Source: Phycomyces nitens
Lineage: Eukaryota; Mucoromycota; Mucoromycetes; Mucorales; Phycomycetaceae
Direction: 5' to 3'
Length of the DNA: 64,000 bases
NCBI GenBank assembly: GCA_022702545.1
Contig: JAHRBC010000003.1
Span: forward strand, 1,488,001-1,552,000
The notes beneath the pieces are model-generated. The model saw only the letters and a program-made list of their open reading frames with translations, made no database searches and had not been told where the DNA came from. Shown piece after piece: positions 21,556 through 32,895 of the stretch (positions within the stretch are counted from its first letter, which is position 1; every line of letters starts with the position of its first letter). The translations under genes and the position numbers were made by a program.

Positions 21556-22689
21556 TCAATTACCTTTGCACTCTTGTATATTATAATAAAAGTATCAATA
21601 ACCTCTAGAATAATCTCAAGTCTTTTTTTTGTACTTCTTAAATGAAAAAGCAATAATATTAAATGCATCCTTTTATTATATACATACATAAATAATACCT
21701 CTCCACAATAGATATAAATTTAGGACCTGTGTTAACTGATAAAAATAATAACACACCCAATAAAGGGTAGGTTGGGCGTTATAATTTTGGCAGCCAAGTA
21801 GCCGTCAAAAAAAAAACTGAATCACTATAATACTAATTACGAAGAAATGAATTTTAATGAATATCCAGTTAGCATGTTAAGGAATAGCTAAATAAATATA
21901 ATGCATTATCATGTTAAATAATAAGCCTCAGTGTGAGTTTCGTTGTAAAGATTGTGTATGTGTTTTATTTCAAAAACAAATATGCAGACTATTACAAGTT
22001 GAGCAAAAATATGTACAGTGCTTACAGTGCCAACTGACAAAATAAAAACTGTCATTTGGTAATCTAAGCACTCTACCGTTTGAGAACATTTATTTGAGAA
22101 GAGCAGACGACTAGGAACGTAATAACATCAGTATGCTCCACTTTTTTAATATCATGGTGCTTATTTTTATTCGTCAGACTGACTTTGATTGCGTCTATCA
22201 AGAGTATATATATAAACCACGCATTTAAAAGTATTTGAATAAAAATACAAAGTAAGGAAGGAATATAAAAGAGATAAAAAAAATTATTGAAATAGTTGTA
22301 GAATCTGAGAAAAGAATATGTATTTTTCTTTCAAATAGAAAAAGAAAAATATGTTTACTTTGAATACTATATTAACCAAAAAATAAAAGGTGATTAACAC
22401 ACAGTTCACAGATGCAATCTGTAGATTTCACGAGACTCCAAGTATTAAATGGATGGTTTATGAAATAAATAAAGATAAATAACACTAGAAAAATGTGTAC
22501 TTTTGAAAGATGTATTTTTATGAAAAGTAATCAGTAATTTATTATAACCTAAGAATATATATACAAGTAAAGAGCTAAATTAAATAGATTAAAAGATTAA
22601 ATAATATTGTATCCATATATTATTTGCTTGATATGGTATAGAAAAAATAATTTATGTTTGTATTTATAAACTAAATATTCAAAGATTTC
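21556..22689. other. Intergenic stretch between copy 5 and the LINE
   Basis: Very AT-rich with no gene. The first 60 bp (TATATTATAATAAAAGTAT, 21578-21596) match the flank after copy 4. A segment at about 22045-22090 faintly resembles part of a tRNA on the minus strand but does not fold into a complete one. Confidence 0.4.
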
Positions 22690-22756
22690 ACAGCTAACCA
22701 ATTGTTTTGTGTGGATAAATATTCTACCAACACAAATCCCCATAATAAGAACTAGT

Positions 22757-24097
22757 ATGAGTACCCCTGAGGGATGGGACACACAGGGCAGTACTGTCAA
22801 CCCATGGCAGGTTCAATGGGCAGCGATCCATGCACAGAGCACACCATCCCGTCTCAAAAACAAGTCTCTTCATATCTTTACTGCATCTGGTTTTGACTAG
22901 AACCTCTCCATAAATCCAGCATCTGCTGCTTGGGCCAGCACCATCCCTTCGCCGAGTATTTTGTTCGATCTCGGCAAACTCGTTCCTGTCAACGCAGTAG
23001 ATGATGTCCTCTCTGACCACATTGGCCAGCTGACCTCTTTAACCTTGCGTTACACTCGCTCAAAGGATTTTTTGGCAGAGGCCCTTTTCACTAAACCTGC
23101 CACCCGACTGAAATCCACCTCTGACGGCCTGGTGTATCAGAACACAAGAATTGTCGCTTCTCCAAGTTTGCCTTCCAATAGTTATATTGTGAAGGTCAAC
23201 ATGTATCGCATCAGTGCTTGCGATCCCAAAACCGACCTTCTTGCGTCAATTGAAAAGGTCTTTCAATCATACTGAAAGGTTGTTCAATTGCGTGCCTACG
23301 TCTCCCACCGTGAAACATTTCGTGGTGAAGCTAATGTCCTTCTGGACACATCTGGGTTAGATACACCCAAATATCTCCCCAGTAGCCTTTATTTGGAAGA
23401 CTCCATATCTTGCGCAGTGGAGCTGCGTTCCAAGGATATCCCACCTGTGTGTGGGTATTGCCGTGAGGAAGGTCACTTCCTGTGTGCATGTACAAAGCGC
23501 CCATCTCACACACCCCGCTGTAAGCGCTGTGGTGTCTTGGGACATGAGATGGCCAGCAGAGACTGCTCCGCCCACCCTGACACCGTTGAGGCCGCGCATC
23601 TTCAGCAAGAGAAACTCCAATTGGATATTGCTGGACCAGACTTTCTTTGTGGTCTTTAGGCAAAAGTCAACGCTCTCGCCTCTCCTTCCAATGCAGTTGT
23701 GGACTTGACATTGGACAACACACCTCCTTATCCAATCGCTTCGGCTCCCAAGCCCATTAGTCACCGACTCATGTTGGTGATGACTACTCAATCCAAGGAT
23801 GGATCCACTCGGCCCCCTTCCCCCACTGGTGATAACATTGTCATGCCAATGTATGATCCCGGTGGACGAGGGACAGCTGCCAACAAGTACTCGTTTGCCG
23901 CTCGAGGCATTGACCTACCTAATGACGGTATATCCCAGTCAATCATGGCAGATGCAGAATTCCGCCAGTCCTTGATCGACCTCTCCGTCTAGGCACAAGT
24001 CCAGGGCAATCAACCCTTCACTGATCTTGACGGAATACGCCTATGGATGAACTTGACTCTCCCTCTGGTCAGCCTGGCCAGATATCCTGATAAATGA
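22757..24097 (+). pseudogene. LINE ORF1 (Gag-like, CCHC zinc knuckles), four in-frame stops
   Basis: One continuous frame runs from ATG 22757 (MSTPEGWDTQG) to TGA 24095-24097, with four internal stops (TAG 22898, TGA 23273, TAG 23657, TAG 23990) and no frameshift. A CCHC knuckle CGYCREEGHFLCAC is followed by a second, CKRCGVLGHEMASRDC (about 23446-23570), which has a wider last spacing. Such proteins bind LINE RNA and form the ribonucleoprotein. The terminal stop overlaps the ORF2 start as ATGA, suggesting that ORF2 was translated by reinitiation. All four internal stops are explainable by single transitions. Confidence 0.8.
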
Positions 24098-27000
24098 CTG
24101 TACAATCTATCTGCTTAGGAACCTTGAATGTTCGAGGTCACCTTTCCACCATCACTAATTCGCAATCACCCAAACATTTTTTATCCGAAATCATCTATCC
24201 TTCTCTCTTTCACTTTACTTATTTGCTCTACAAGAGACTCATATTTTTCCTTCTTATCATTCTACTATGCAATTTCTCTTCCAAGCCCAAGCAAGTCATT
24301 GGACTTCACACTGTGACCTTGTTTCTTTTGACATCCTTCTCCACCTTGAACAACTGCATGTGTCGCCAGATGACCGTACAATAGTTGTCAAGGTTACACA
24401 TATTGATCAACGCATTGATCATTTTACTGTTGTTGTTCTTTATGCTCCAAATGTGCCTCCCCAGCGGCGCATCTTCTTTTCTTCTCTTGCTCTTTTTATT
24501 CCTTCCATCGTCCCTTCACTTCCTGCCTTTGTCTTGAGTGGGTTTAGCGGCAATATCAATTAATGTCAAACCCATTCTGTAGATTGGCTAAGCCACCTCC
24601 AAGATAATTGTATCGATGCTATTACTAATTTTGCCTCTTTCCCTATCCTTACCTTCCCTAGTTCCTGAGCCCGCACATGAATTGATTACCTTTTCCGCCC
24701 TTACTATATCCCCATCGAATCACCCAAAGTCAATTTTATCAATAATTTTTGGACTGACCACTGTCTTCTCGCTGTTTCCATTCTTCTCTCTCGCCCTCTT
24801 AGACCTGGGGTCTGGGGTTTCAACACCCTGTACCTTTTCCATGACGATTTTGATATTATCTTGACCGATTTTTTGGACAAGGCAAGACACTCTTTTCCAG
24901 AAGATGCTTCCCCTGGGATTGTCTCAAGCAGGCTGTCAAGCAATTGGCTCTCACTTATGGCAAAAAAGTTCAACGTCACCTCCGTTCCCAAGAGCGTCAC
25001 CTCCACCGCCTCCGCAATGAGCTCTCAGGATCTCCATCCTCATCTCAATTCTCCTCCGTCGAATCTGAGCTGGCCTCAATTCAACTATCTCGTGCCTCCA
25101 CCCTAGCAGCCCGATCTGGTGCCAAGTGGTGCGAAGAAGGCGAGACATCGTCCAAGTATTTCTTTCGAGTACTTAAGCAACGCTCTGCTGCCAAGTCCAT
25201 CACCACTCTCGTTGACCCCGACACCTCCACCACCTTCACCTCGCCAGTGGACCTACTTGGCCACACACGCTCATTATATCAATCCCTATACTCTCAAAAA
25301 ACCATTGACTTCGCGGCCGCTCACTCCCTCCTCGACCATATCCCTCCTTCTACAAGCCTTTCCTCTGATGACTCCGCTCCTTTGACCTTTAAAGTGACGC
25401 TGGACAAACTCAAGTCTGTGCTTAAGAATACCCCGAACAACTCTAGTCCTGGTATGGATAGCCTGCCGTACCCTCCGTTGTCGCGCTTACTTGCTCACCC
25501 CACCATCCAGTCCCTCGCTGCTGAGGTGTATCAGGATGCCCTCTTTGGTGTCTTTCCTCCTCCGTGGCTAGAAACAGTTTTGATCTTGCTTCCCAAGGCT
25601 GGTGACATGACTTCCTTTTGGAACTGGCGCCCAATCTCCCTCATCAACTGCGACGCTAAACTATTTGCTAAGATGCTCACATCCCGTCTAAGATGTTGCA
25701 TAGGCCCTTTGATCACCCCATTCAAAACGGACTTCATAGTTGACCGCTTCATTGCAGACAATGAGCTTCTGACTCGGCTAGCTATGTCCCATGCCCAACT
25801 CACCAAGGATCCTGGAGTCGGTTTCCTTCTGGATAGAGAGAAATCCTACGACCGGGTCCATCCCACTTACCTTCGTCTCGTCATGGCACGGTTAGGTATA
25901 CCTACCATGTTCATTGACTCTGTTTGCACTCTCGTCTTCTCAACTCAGATTCATGTCAATGTCAATGGCTATATCTCTTCCTCCTTTGAGCAAGCAAGGT
26001 TGTGGGCTTCGACAGGGTGACCCTCTCTCGCCTCTTTTGTTCAACATTGCCTTTGAGCCTCTCTTTCGTTCCCTCCTTGCTTCTCCGTCCCTTTGTGGAT
26101 TTAACTTCTTGGTTCCTTCCCACCTCGCCTCCTCTGAAGCTTCTAGCTTACGCTGGCAATCTTCTGTTGTTCCTGTCCTCTCCCTCTCAGATGAGCACCG
26201 TCTTGTCGATTCTGCGCAATTTCGGGCAGGCCTCGGATGCAAAGATTAACATGAACAAGAAAATTTCTATTACTTTCTCTGGGCATTTCCATTCCGATTG
26301 GGGCCCTGTTCTAGATGCTGCCAATATCACCACCCGCCATGATTGCCATGCGGCTAACGCCATCCATTATCTGGGTTTCCCTCTTAGCTCTCACCCTGCC
26401 CAACTTGCATCTTTCCGCGCTGCCCTCCTTACCAAACTCGAACGCCACTGTACTATGCTCTCTGCACGAGGCTTTTCAGTGCGCGGTAAGAGTATTGTTG
26501 CCAACTCTCTTCTCTTGAGCTCAATCTGGCATATCCTCTATGTGACCCATTCCCCCCATCTTTTTTCGCTGCTATCCGCGAGCATGTTCGTTCTTTTCTC
26601 CACCTTGGTTTTGGCAACCCTGATTGGCCTCTTCTTTGCCTACCACACAAGTCTGGGGGCTTGGGTCTTTTGGATTCTGATCACCAACAGCGCGCTCTCC
26701 AACTGCAATGGATTCTTCCCATTTTGCGTTCTCGACCATTCTCTCGATCTTTTTCCTTTTTATTACCCTATTTAGAATTTTTACTTCCTCTTCACTTTCA
26801 TTCTACTTCTGCTAGTATAGCTCTACTGTTTCCTTGTAGTACTGTGAGTTGCCCTAGTTCCCTAATACCAATTCACTGTGCCTGCTCTCAGTTGATTCCC
26901 GATACTCTCCCTTCTATACTCGGTGTAGCACCTTTTGTGGTTCTTGAGTCCCCCCTGGCTTCTGTTTGGACTTTTGTCCCGCTATTCGTTTCTCCGGAAA

Positions 27001-27618
27001 TGAATATTAAGGCACCTCTTGATTCGGATGCCTTTCTGGTAGATGATGATGGAAGTCTCGGTCCCCTACTTCGTGGCGATTGCCCAAGAGCATGGAACTG
27101 CATTGGCCAATTCTTCAGCAAGATTGATGCTGGTAGAATGGTCTATTGTCCTTGGTTTCTTCCGTGTCTTCAACTCCCATCTCCCACCTCACCTCCTCCG
27201 CCTCTTCTCCCTCCTGCCCGTTGGCGTCGTTTTTGGCCCCTGGTTATTCCACACCATTGCCGCACTTTGTGGTGGAAAGTGATATAGAAGCGGATTCCCA
27301 CCCGACTGGCCATCCACACCATCATGCCTCATACCGTCTCTGACCCCATGTGCTTGGTGTGCTCTACCGACACTGAAGACCAAGACCATTTCCTCTTCTT
27401 CTGTCCTAAAAAAATGCCAGGTGCGGAACGTAGTCCTCTCTCGCTTCTGCCAGAGCTGGACGCTGGATGACGCTCGACAGATACTGACATTATGTCAACT
27501 CATCTCTGTTTCTCCCACTCGGGATACTCAGATTATGCTGGTGGTTATAGCAACCAAGGCAATTTGGAATGCCCATCGGAAGTTTATCTGTGACAATCAC
27601 CCATTCATCCTGGAGTAG
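24094..27618 (+). pseudogene. LINE ORF2 (endonuclease + reverse transcriptase), frameshifted
   Basis: Starts ATG 24094, overlapping the ORF1 stop. The endonuclease begins ICLGTLNVRG, then changes frame to ALQETHIF (about 24222) and VVVLYAPN (about 24430). The reverse transcriptase is mostly in one frame from 24944: SSPGMDSLPYPPL, ILLPKAGDMTSFWNWRPISL, VGFLLDREKSYDRV (motif A), then after a shift at about 26000 GCGLRQGDPLSPLLFNIAFE, and after another shift LAYAGNLLLF. The last should be AYADD, so both catalytic Asp of motif C are lost. A Cys/His motif CLVCSTDTEDQDHFLFFC (about 27350-27410) is the zf-RVT type found at LINE C-termini. The endonuclease is shorter than usual, suggesting deletions. 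Confidence 0.85.
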
Positions 27619-28058
27619 TGGCTATGAATGTCTCCAGTACTATAGAGAAACAGCGAGTTATACTAGCTTAAGGAGTTTTTCCTTTTCTTTTTTCACCTTA
27701 TCTTGTCAATTTTATCTTATTCCTTTCCTCCAAGTCCATCTTAATGTCAATCTAGAAGCCGCAAGCCATGCGTGACGGCAGATCAATAAAATAATAATAA
27801 TAAAAAGATAACTAAACGGCATGTTTTGACAAAAAATATCCAGTTTGCAAACTTTTTTTTGCTAAAAAAATATACTTTTAGCACCACAGAAAAATATACA
27901 GGGAACTACAAATTCCACTCATCAGCCTTTATAAAAGGAAAATATTTTGCGATCTTTGGGGTGTAATTAGGCGGCAGTATCATATTCTTAACCACGTTTT
28001 ACATGGAGACGAGTTTTTTTTTGGGGGTCAATTATACTATTTACAACTCATTTTTCTA

Positions 28059-29262
28059 TCATTCATTTGGTAGTTTCCAAGAAAATGCTGTGCATTGAAT
28101 CAATAGTTGTGCAGTGAACATCATCTTCAACTTCAAGACAATGTCTTTCAATTTTAGTGGTTGAATTTCTCCAGACCTCAACATCCTTACAATTGTCATT
28201 CTTAGTGCAAAAGAGCCACTTTGAGAAATAGAATCCAGAATAACCAACAGAACTCGTCCCAAATAATTGGGAAAATTGACAATTGAATTTATGAGAAGTA
28301 TTAGTACTCGTAAGGGATGTGTATCCACATACTTTCTTTGCAGCTGGGATGTCACCGGCAACCATAAAGAGAGCGGCATACATTTTTGTACCACTTGGAA
28401 ATTTGTGGGTTTGGATTTCGGTGTCTTTGTAAAGACCCTTTAACTCTTTTTTAAAAAAAGAAGTTGAGATAGTTGTTTATTTCTGATCTCTTTGCTTCTT
28501 TTAGCCCTGGCATTAATCTAACAAAAATTGTGTTATAATTTTTTTTTGAATCTAATCTACCAACAAAGTTTGTTCATTACAAGGTAAACTGCTCCATAGG
28601 AATAGATGACACGATCAAATGGCTAGAACTAGTCTATATTCAAGGTCAACATGAGAGAATGAGTATTTCCAACAAAGGAAAAGACATTGACATTCAACAA
28701 TTCATTCCACATGATACTATTGTAAACATTAAACAACATTCCATCTACTTTTGACCCACGGTTCCATGAATTGATTGCTTTTTCGAATCCTGGACGGCGA
28801 AAAAAAAGTTTTTTTTGAATGGGTCTGTGACAGAGTGGTACACATGTGTTCCCTTTGGAATTCGTGGCTCGGATCCAGACTTGAATAATAGATTGGAGCA
28901 CAAATATCTTGTATCAAACTTGATGGATGTACGAGACAGAGGGGCTGATTCTCTACTTTCACAGATCGTATGAGAGTCACTCTAAGCAATATACTTTTTT
29001 ATTCCACTTGTCGAATTGTCATAGTCTGCCAATTGCTTTAGACTAGGAATACTCAAAGGAAGGCGGAATGGATCCTGAAATACTTCAAGAACCTTGTTGA
29101 CAATGGGAATCAGGGTGACAATACCTTTATCAGCAACACACAAGGATACAAACAGAGTTATAGTAGGGACAATAAAACGGTGAATGAAATTTAGTTTTAG
29201 GTATGGCTTCAAAGAACAATCTTTTGTGTTAAAAATGAATATTAGCGCATCCAATCTTACTT
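28059..29262 (-). mobile_element. Tnp2-family (CACTA-like) transposase relic
   Basis: On the minus strand, broken over at least two frames, the order is that of fungal Tnp2/Transposase_21 proteins: KKYIACSECHTIC (zinc-binding-like N-terminal part, about 28990), FRRPGFEKAINSWNRGSKV, MLFNVYNSIMWNEL, LMLTLNIDWF-type block (about 28630), FDRVIYSYGAVYLVMNKL (about 28570-28620), then FMVAGDIPAAKKVCGYTS (about 28300-28365), GYSGF, and IDSMHSIFLETTK (about 28063-28100), matching the family's DPMHNLFLGTAK. The C-terminal third is absent at the LINE-proximal end. Several stops and frameshifts show it is inactive. Terminal repeats were not found. Confidence 0.78.
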
Positions 29263-30356
29263 ATCAGGAGTCAATATTAATTCACGGTATCCGTACCATC
29301 GATAAATAAATAAAAACTTTTGCTATTAAAAAGTTCATTTTAAAATTTATTTTCATATTCTTCAACTTCAAAAGGCTGTTTATATTCATCGATGGCCTCA
29401 GATATTTGATGAATCATCTCAATTTTGTCTTATACCACATTTTTATTTTACTGGAAAAACTAAAACTATATTAGCTTTTCTACTCCTATTCCTGAGAAGA
29501 TTTTTCAATGTTTCTTCTATTGTCATATGTCGCTTGAATATTCAATTGGGTACAATTGTAAAGTCCTCGGTCTGTTTTTGCAAACAGAACATCTGCACTC
29601 GATTATATTTCTTGAACTTTAGTTAAGAGTCATTAACAATATATATATATATATTACAGCGAAGAGGGCTACAAACTAAAGTTTATTTTGTATATTTAGA
29701 TTTGATATTCATTTCTTATGCTACACTTGTTTTGTAGCTAATCGTCAAAAGGTTTTGTTACATGTTTAAACTACAAAAATATCTGATCTTTAAATTTGCC
29801 TTTCTTCTTTCACCCACAATTAATATTCTTTGAGAAATGTGAAATTCGACAATCTTTTGAGTCCTCATCACTTTAGACATGCCACTTTGCAGTTGTTCTG
29901 TTTGAAATTGTGTAGCCAGAAGTTGGGACAGTATTTTGAGCATTTGTATCACATCTCATCAGAATTACCAATGGAGAACGTTTTTTGTTTTTATTTCCTA
30001 TAGTGAAAAAGACAGTACAAACTTGTACAAACAGCTAAAAATGTTCTTTTATTGGAAAGCAATGAATCATATGATGGAGTATTGTTCAACCAAAAAAAAA
30101 TATTCAAATCAATCTCGAACACTAAAAGATTTTGCCTGATCTAAAAGTATTATTCTAGCACTTTCACCAATTGAAAGATACGTATTTCTTTTTCTTTTGC
30201 CTTGATGTCAAGAGATCTTGTTGTAAGCTTAAAGAACCCCCCCCCAAAGTGAGCCTATAGGTAAAGATAAGCATAAAAACTAAATATATAGCTCAAAAAC
30301 GTAGGATACCGTACAACGCAAAAATTAACAAACTTGGACTCTTGGGCTTTAGAGCG

Positions 30357-30392
30357 GATGAGCAGAAAAATCATTTTGAATACACGTACAAG
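30357..30392 (+). promoter_or_regulatory. Shared upstream box (copy 6)
   Basis: GATGAGCAGAAA and ACGTACAAG in the same arrangement as before copy 5, 226 bp ahead of the ATG. Confidence 0.5.
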
Positions 30393-30502
30393 ATTTTAAG
30401 TTTAACACCTAATAGTAAAGATCTAATATTCAGACCGTGTTATCTAATTATGTATAGAATACATTGTTCTCATTAGAATATCTTTACTAAATCTTCAAGA
30501 AC

Positions 30503-30516
30503 TATAAATATAAAAG
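30503..30516 (+). promoter_or_regulatory. TATA-type box of family copy 6
   Basis: TATAAATATAAAAG, 80 bp before the ATG, identical to the box of copy 5 and followed by the same TTTTATCTAGA-like sequence. Confidence 0.55.
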
Positions 30517-30582
30517 AAACATTTTATCTAGAAAATAATATTTGTTTCTTTTCCATTTTTTTTACCTTTGCCCATTACAATC

Positions 30583-32211
30583 ATGAGTGCTCATAAACTG
30601 CTTTTCCTAGGCGTTTTTGTACTCATACTATTGCCAGAATGTTATGCTCCACCAATAGGCGATCAATCATCAGTGGAATCTCAGCAAGGATCTCAAATCA
30701 ACATGTCAAAGTCATACAAGATTCTCAAGACAATCATACTGGGATATGTGACACATATCATGACCATTCGTCCAAGTCCAGATACAGATCAAGCAAACAC
30801 TCTTTTTTGGCGCTTGGCATATTTTGTCTATCCTACAATGGGGATCTGTACTGCGGCCGAAGTTATACTATCAGCATGCGAAGGTGAAAAAATCCTTGGT
30901 GTTGACAGATACAACAGATATTTTGAAGAGAGAAGAAAATACAGGCTGATCAATGAAGGAAAGGATGAGTGGACAGATATGCGAATCCAGTATAATTCGC
31001 TTTTCAAAGAGAGTTGCTCTGAACTCAAACATACTGTCAAGAGATTCTTTAAACCGGACAATGTAATATGCCAAGAGAACCATGTCAAAAGCAATAACCC
31101 ACAAGCTTCTGCCTTGGAATCCAACCTCATCTTCTACGATAAATGGAGACCTGACGATGAAAAATACAAAGCTCCACAAACCAACGACAATATAGCATAT
31201 CTGGCTGCAATTCTCAATACCTTGGAACCTAGACAAGCCAGAAGAGTCCGGAATTTTATTCTTAATGGCAGCTTATATATCGGATTTGATTTGCATCCCA
31301 CTGAGAGCTATACCCTCAGAGAACGGGTGCTGTACACAAAGGACATGACAGTAACTGGATCGGGTGCCGAAGGAAAATACCAGACAGCCATCAGACCATA
31401 CGCTGTTCGCTACTTGACCGCTGAAATGTTGAATCAACTTCATTCAATACAATACTTGGACACCACTTCATATACTGCAATATGTGTTACTGCTGGACAA
31501 TTGGTGTACACAATCATTAATTGTATTGATTCAGAGGGCGATAGGTGGGCCAAGGTTATCATGCTTATATACATGACAATGTCAGTTCTCCAGACGACTT
31601 CTCTCATTGTTCTCCACAAACAGCCGGTAGCATACAGCATTTATCTTAAAGGATCTATAGACATAAAAGAAGTGTCGAAAGATCATATTAAAGGCTCAGA
31701 TTCCGAATCTAATTCAGAGAAATCTCAAAATACAACCTTTGACTTTGACGGCGAAAGCAAGAAAAATACAGAAGACTCGATAATTGACATTTTTCCAGAG
31801 CATAGAGCAACCTACAAAAAAGAAATGAAAGACAATGGAAATATTTATTATACATCGGATTTTTTGATGAAACTTATCAAGAAACAAGGTTTTCTCCAGA
31901 ATCCTGGCTATAATGCGTTCACCAAGCACAGGAGATGGGCCCATATTCTTTCTGGCTTTGGAGGATTGGCCTTGTCGCTACTGGCTGGTATTTGGGCCAA
32001 CTACCAGGCTCATACAACAACTCAATGGATTGTCTTGGCATGGATCATTAACCAACTATTATTCGTTCCTTTTGTTTATATATACAACATTGTCAAATTT
32101 GACAGGCACTGGACGACTTACTTCTTTTTATTTCTTATTTATTTAATTGGAACAGGCGGTGCAGGCTGCGTAATTGCTGCAACTGTCAAAGGATATACTG
32201 TAAAGAACTGA
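30583..32211 (+). CDS. Membrane-protein family, copy 6 (542 aa)
   Basis: Intronless ORF. The ATG at 30583 (MSAHKLLFLGVF) is chosen over the in-frame ATG at 30568 because it matches copies 5 and 7. Signal peptide ends ECYAPP; the next residues (IGDQSSVESQQG) are shared with copy 7. Family blocks present: GYVTHIMTIRPSPDTDQ, YPTMGICTAAEVILSA, AYLAAIL through LNGSLYIGFDL, MTVTGSG, YLDTTSYTAICVTAGQLV, GDRWAKVIMLIYMTMS, LHKQPVAYSIYL, YYTSDFLMKLIKKQG, GIWANYQAHTTTQW and GTGGAGCVIAA. Loop 1 is unlike copies 5 and 7 (no FRIWIYETW). Its promoter resembles copy 5 and its 3' flank is nearly identical to that of copy 7, so it is part of an inverted duplicate pair with copy 7. Function unknown. Confidence 0.9.
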   Translation: MSAHKLLFLGVFVLILLPECYAPPIGDQSSVESQQGSQINMSKSYKILKTIILGYVTHIMTIRPSPDTDQANTLFWRLAYFVYPTMGICTAAEVILSACEGEKILGVDRYNRYFEERRKYRLINEGKDEWTDMRIQYNSLFKESCSELKHTVKRFFKPDNVICQENHVKSNNPQASALESNLIFYDKWRPDDEKYKAPQTNDNIAYLAAILNTLEPRQARRVRNFILNGSLYIGFDLHPTESYTLRERVLYTKDMTVTGSGAEGKYQTAIRPYAVRYLTAEMLNQLHSIQYLDTTSYTAICVTAGQLVYTIINCIDSEGDRWAKVIMLIYMTMSVLQTTSLIVLHKQPVAYSIYLKGSIDIKEVSKDHIKGSDSESNSEKSQNTTFDFDGESKKNTEDSIIDIFPEHRATYKKEMKDNGNIYYTSDFLMKLIKKQGFLQNPGYNAFTKHRRWAHILSGFGGLALSLLAGIWANYQAHTTTQWIVLAWIINQLLFVPFVYIYNIVKFDRHWTTYFFLFLIYLIGTGGAGCVIAATVKGYTVKN

Positions 32212-32652
32212 ATAATCAACCTTATATATATATATATATTTCTTATACCCTATATTATAAAAAAAGCAATAAATAAACCCAAAAACAATTGTAGCGCTTA
32301 TTGTATATTCTTTAAAGCATTAAATTTTATATATTTGTCGGATTGTAATATACAGATATACGTCTGGTCAAAGTTTACTGGATTTTCAAAACAATATGTC
32401 TTTATTTATACGAGTAACATCTGAAACGAGTTGTATTCCATTCACAAATATCTTTTCATATGCACTCAAATCGAGAAGCGTTTCAACTCTGGAAAAAAAA
32501 AAGCAGCAAAAAATCAACCTTTAAAGTAAATATATTATCTTTCTATTTTATTAATCAACCCCACTATGAAAACATTATACTCATCAAAAATTATCTGTAG
32601 CTCTTATATGAAGGCTAATTATTACAATCATGGACGTGTAATATACATGCAT
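32212..32652. other. 3' flank of copy 6
   Basis: A (TA)n run follows the stop. A block at 32268-32294 (AATAAATAAACCCAAAAACA and seven further bases) is repeated exactly in reverse complement at 44237-44263, after copy 7. No gene. Confidence 0.5.
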
Positions 32653-32895
32653 TTTTTGAGAGTGTTATTTATTAAAGAAAGAATATTATGGTGGTTTATA
32701 TAGTTATTGTTCTAGTTACCTTGTTCTATTAATCTCTATTATGTAATGGTCGGTTATCACTTCTGTAGTGTGAAGTGCATGTGTGCTGGTGTGTAACTGC
32801 TCCTGGGATGTTAATTTGCCATGGTTCATTAGCAAGTAGTAACCAGAGATTGGTTGTAGTGCTTGTATTTCGTTCGGTTATGTGTATACCACAAA
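32653..32895 (+). repeat. Left terminal inverted repeat of element B
   Basis: Pairs with 34705-34945. Landmarks are GAGAGTGTTATTTATTAAAG at the tip, GGTCGGTTATCACT, GTAACTGCTCCTGGGATG and GTGTATACCACA at the inner edge. Confidence 0.7.

Larger units (their letters stand above)
22690..27812 (+). mobile_element. LINE (non-LTR) retrotransposon, about 5.1 kb, inactive
   Basis: A two-ORF LINE: ORF1 with zinc knuckles, then ORF2 with an APE-type endonuclease, reverse transcriptase and a C-terminal Cys/His motif, ending in a short A-rich tail (AATAAAATAATAATAATAA, about 27785-27803). Its base composition is much less AT-rich, and CT-rich on this strand, than the surrounding DNA. No RNase H domain or LTRs are visible. 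The 5' end is uncertain (ORF1 begins at 22757). Four in-frame stops in ORF1, frameshifts in ORF2 and loss of the catalytic YADD make it dead. It ends about 250 bp from a Tnp2 relic. Confidence 0.88.
29263..30582. other. Intergenic stretch upstream of family copy 6
   Basis: AT-rich; the short ORFs (29758-29952 -, 29936-30139 +) carry no recognised motif. The last 230 bp form the promoter region of copy 6 and closely resemble the region before copy 5. Confidence 0.4.

Noticed and set aside
22045..22090. tRNA-like piece on the minus strand (ACGGTAGAGTGCTTAGATTA)
   Set aside because: It resembles a D-arm plus part of an anticodon stem, but no acceptor stem, T-arm (GGTTCGA) or complete cloverleaf can be formed around it.
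25081..27389. Several minus-strand ORFs opposite the LINE reverse transcriptase
   Set aside because: They are antisense shadows of the CT-rich coding strand, rich in Arg/Gly/Glu, with no domains.
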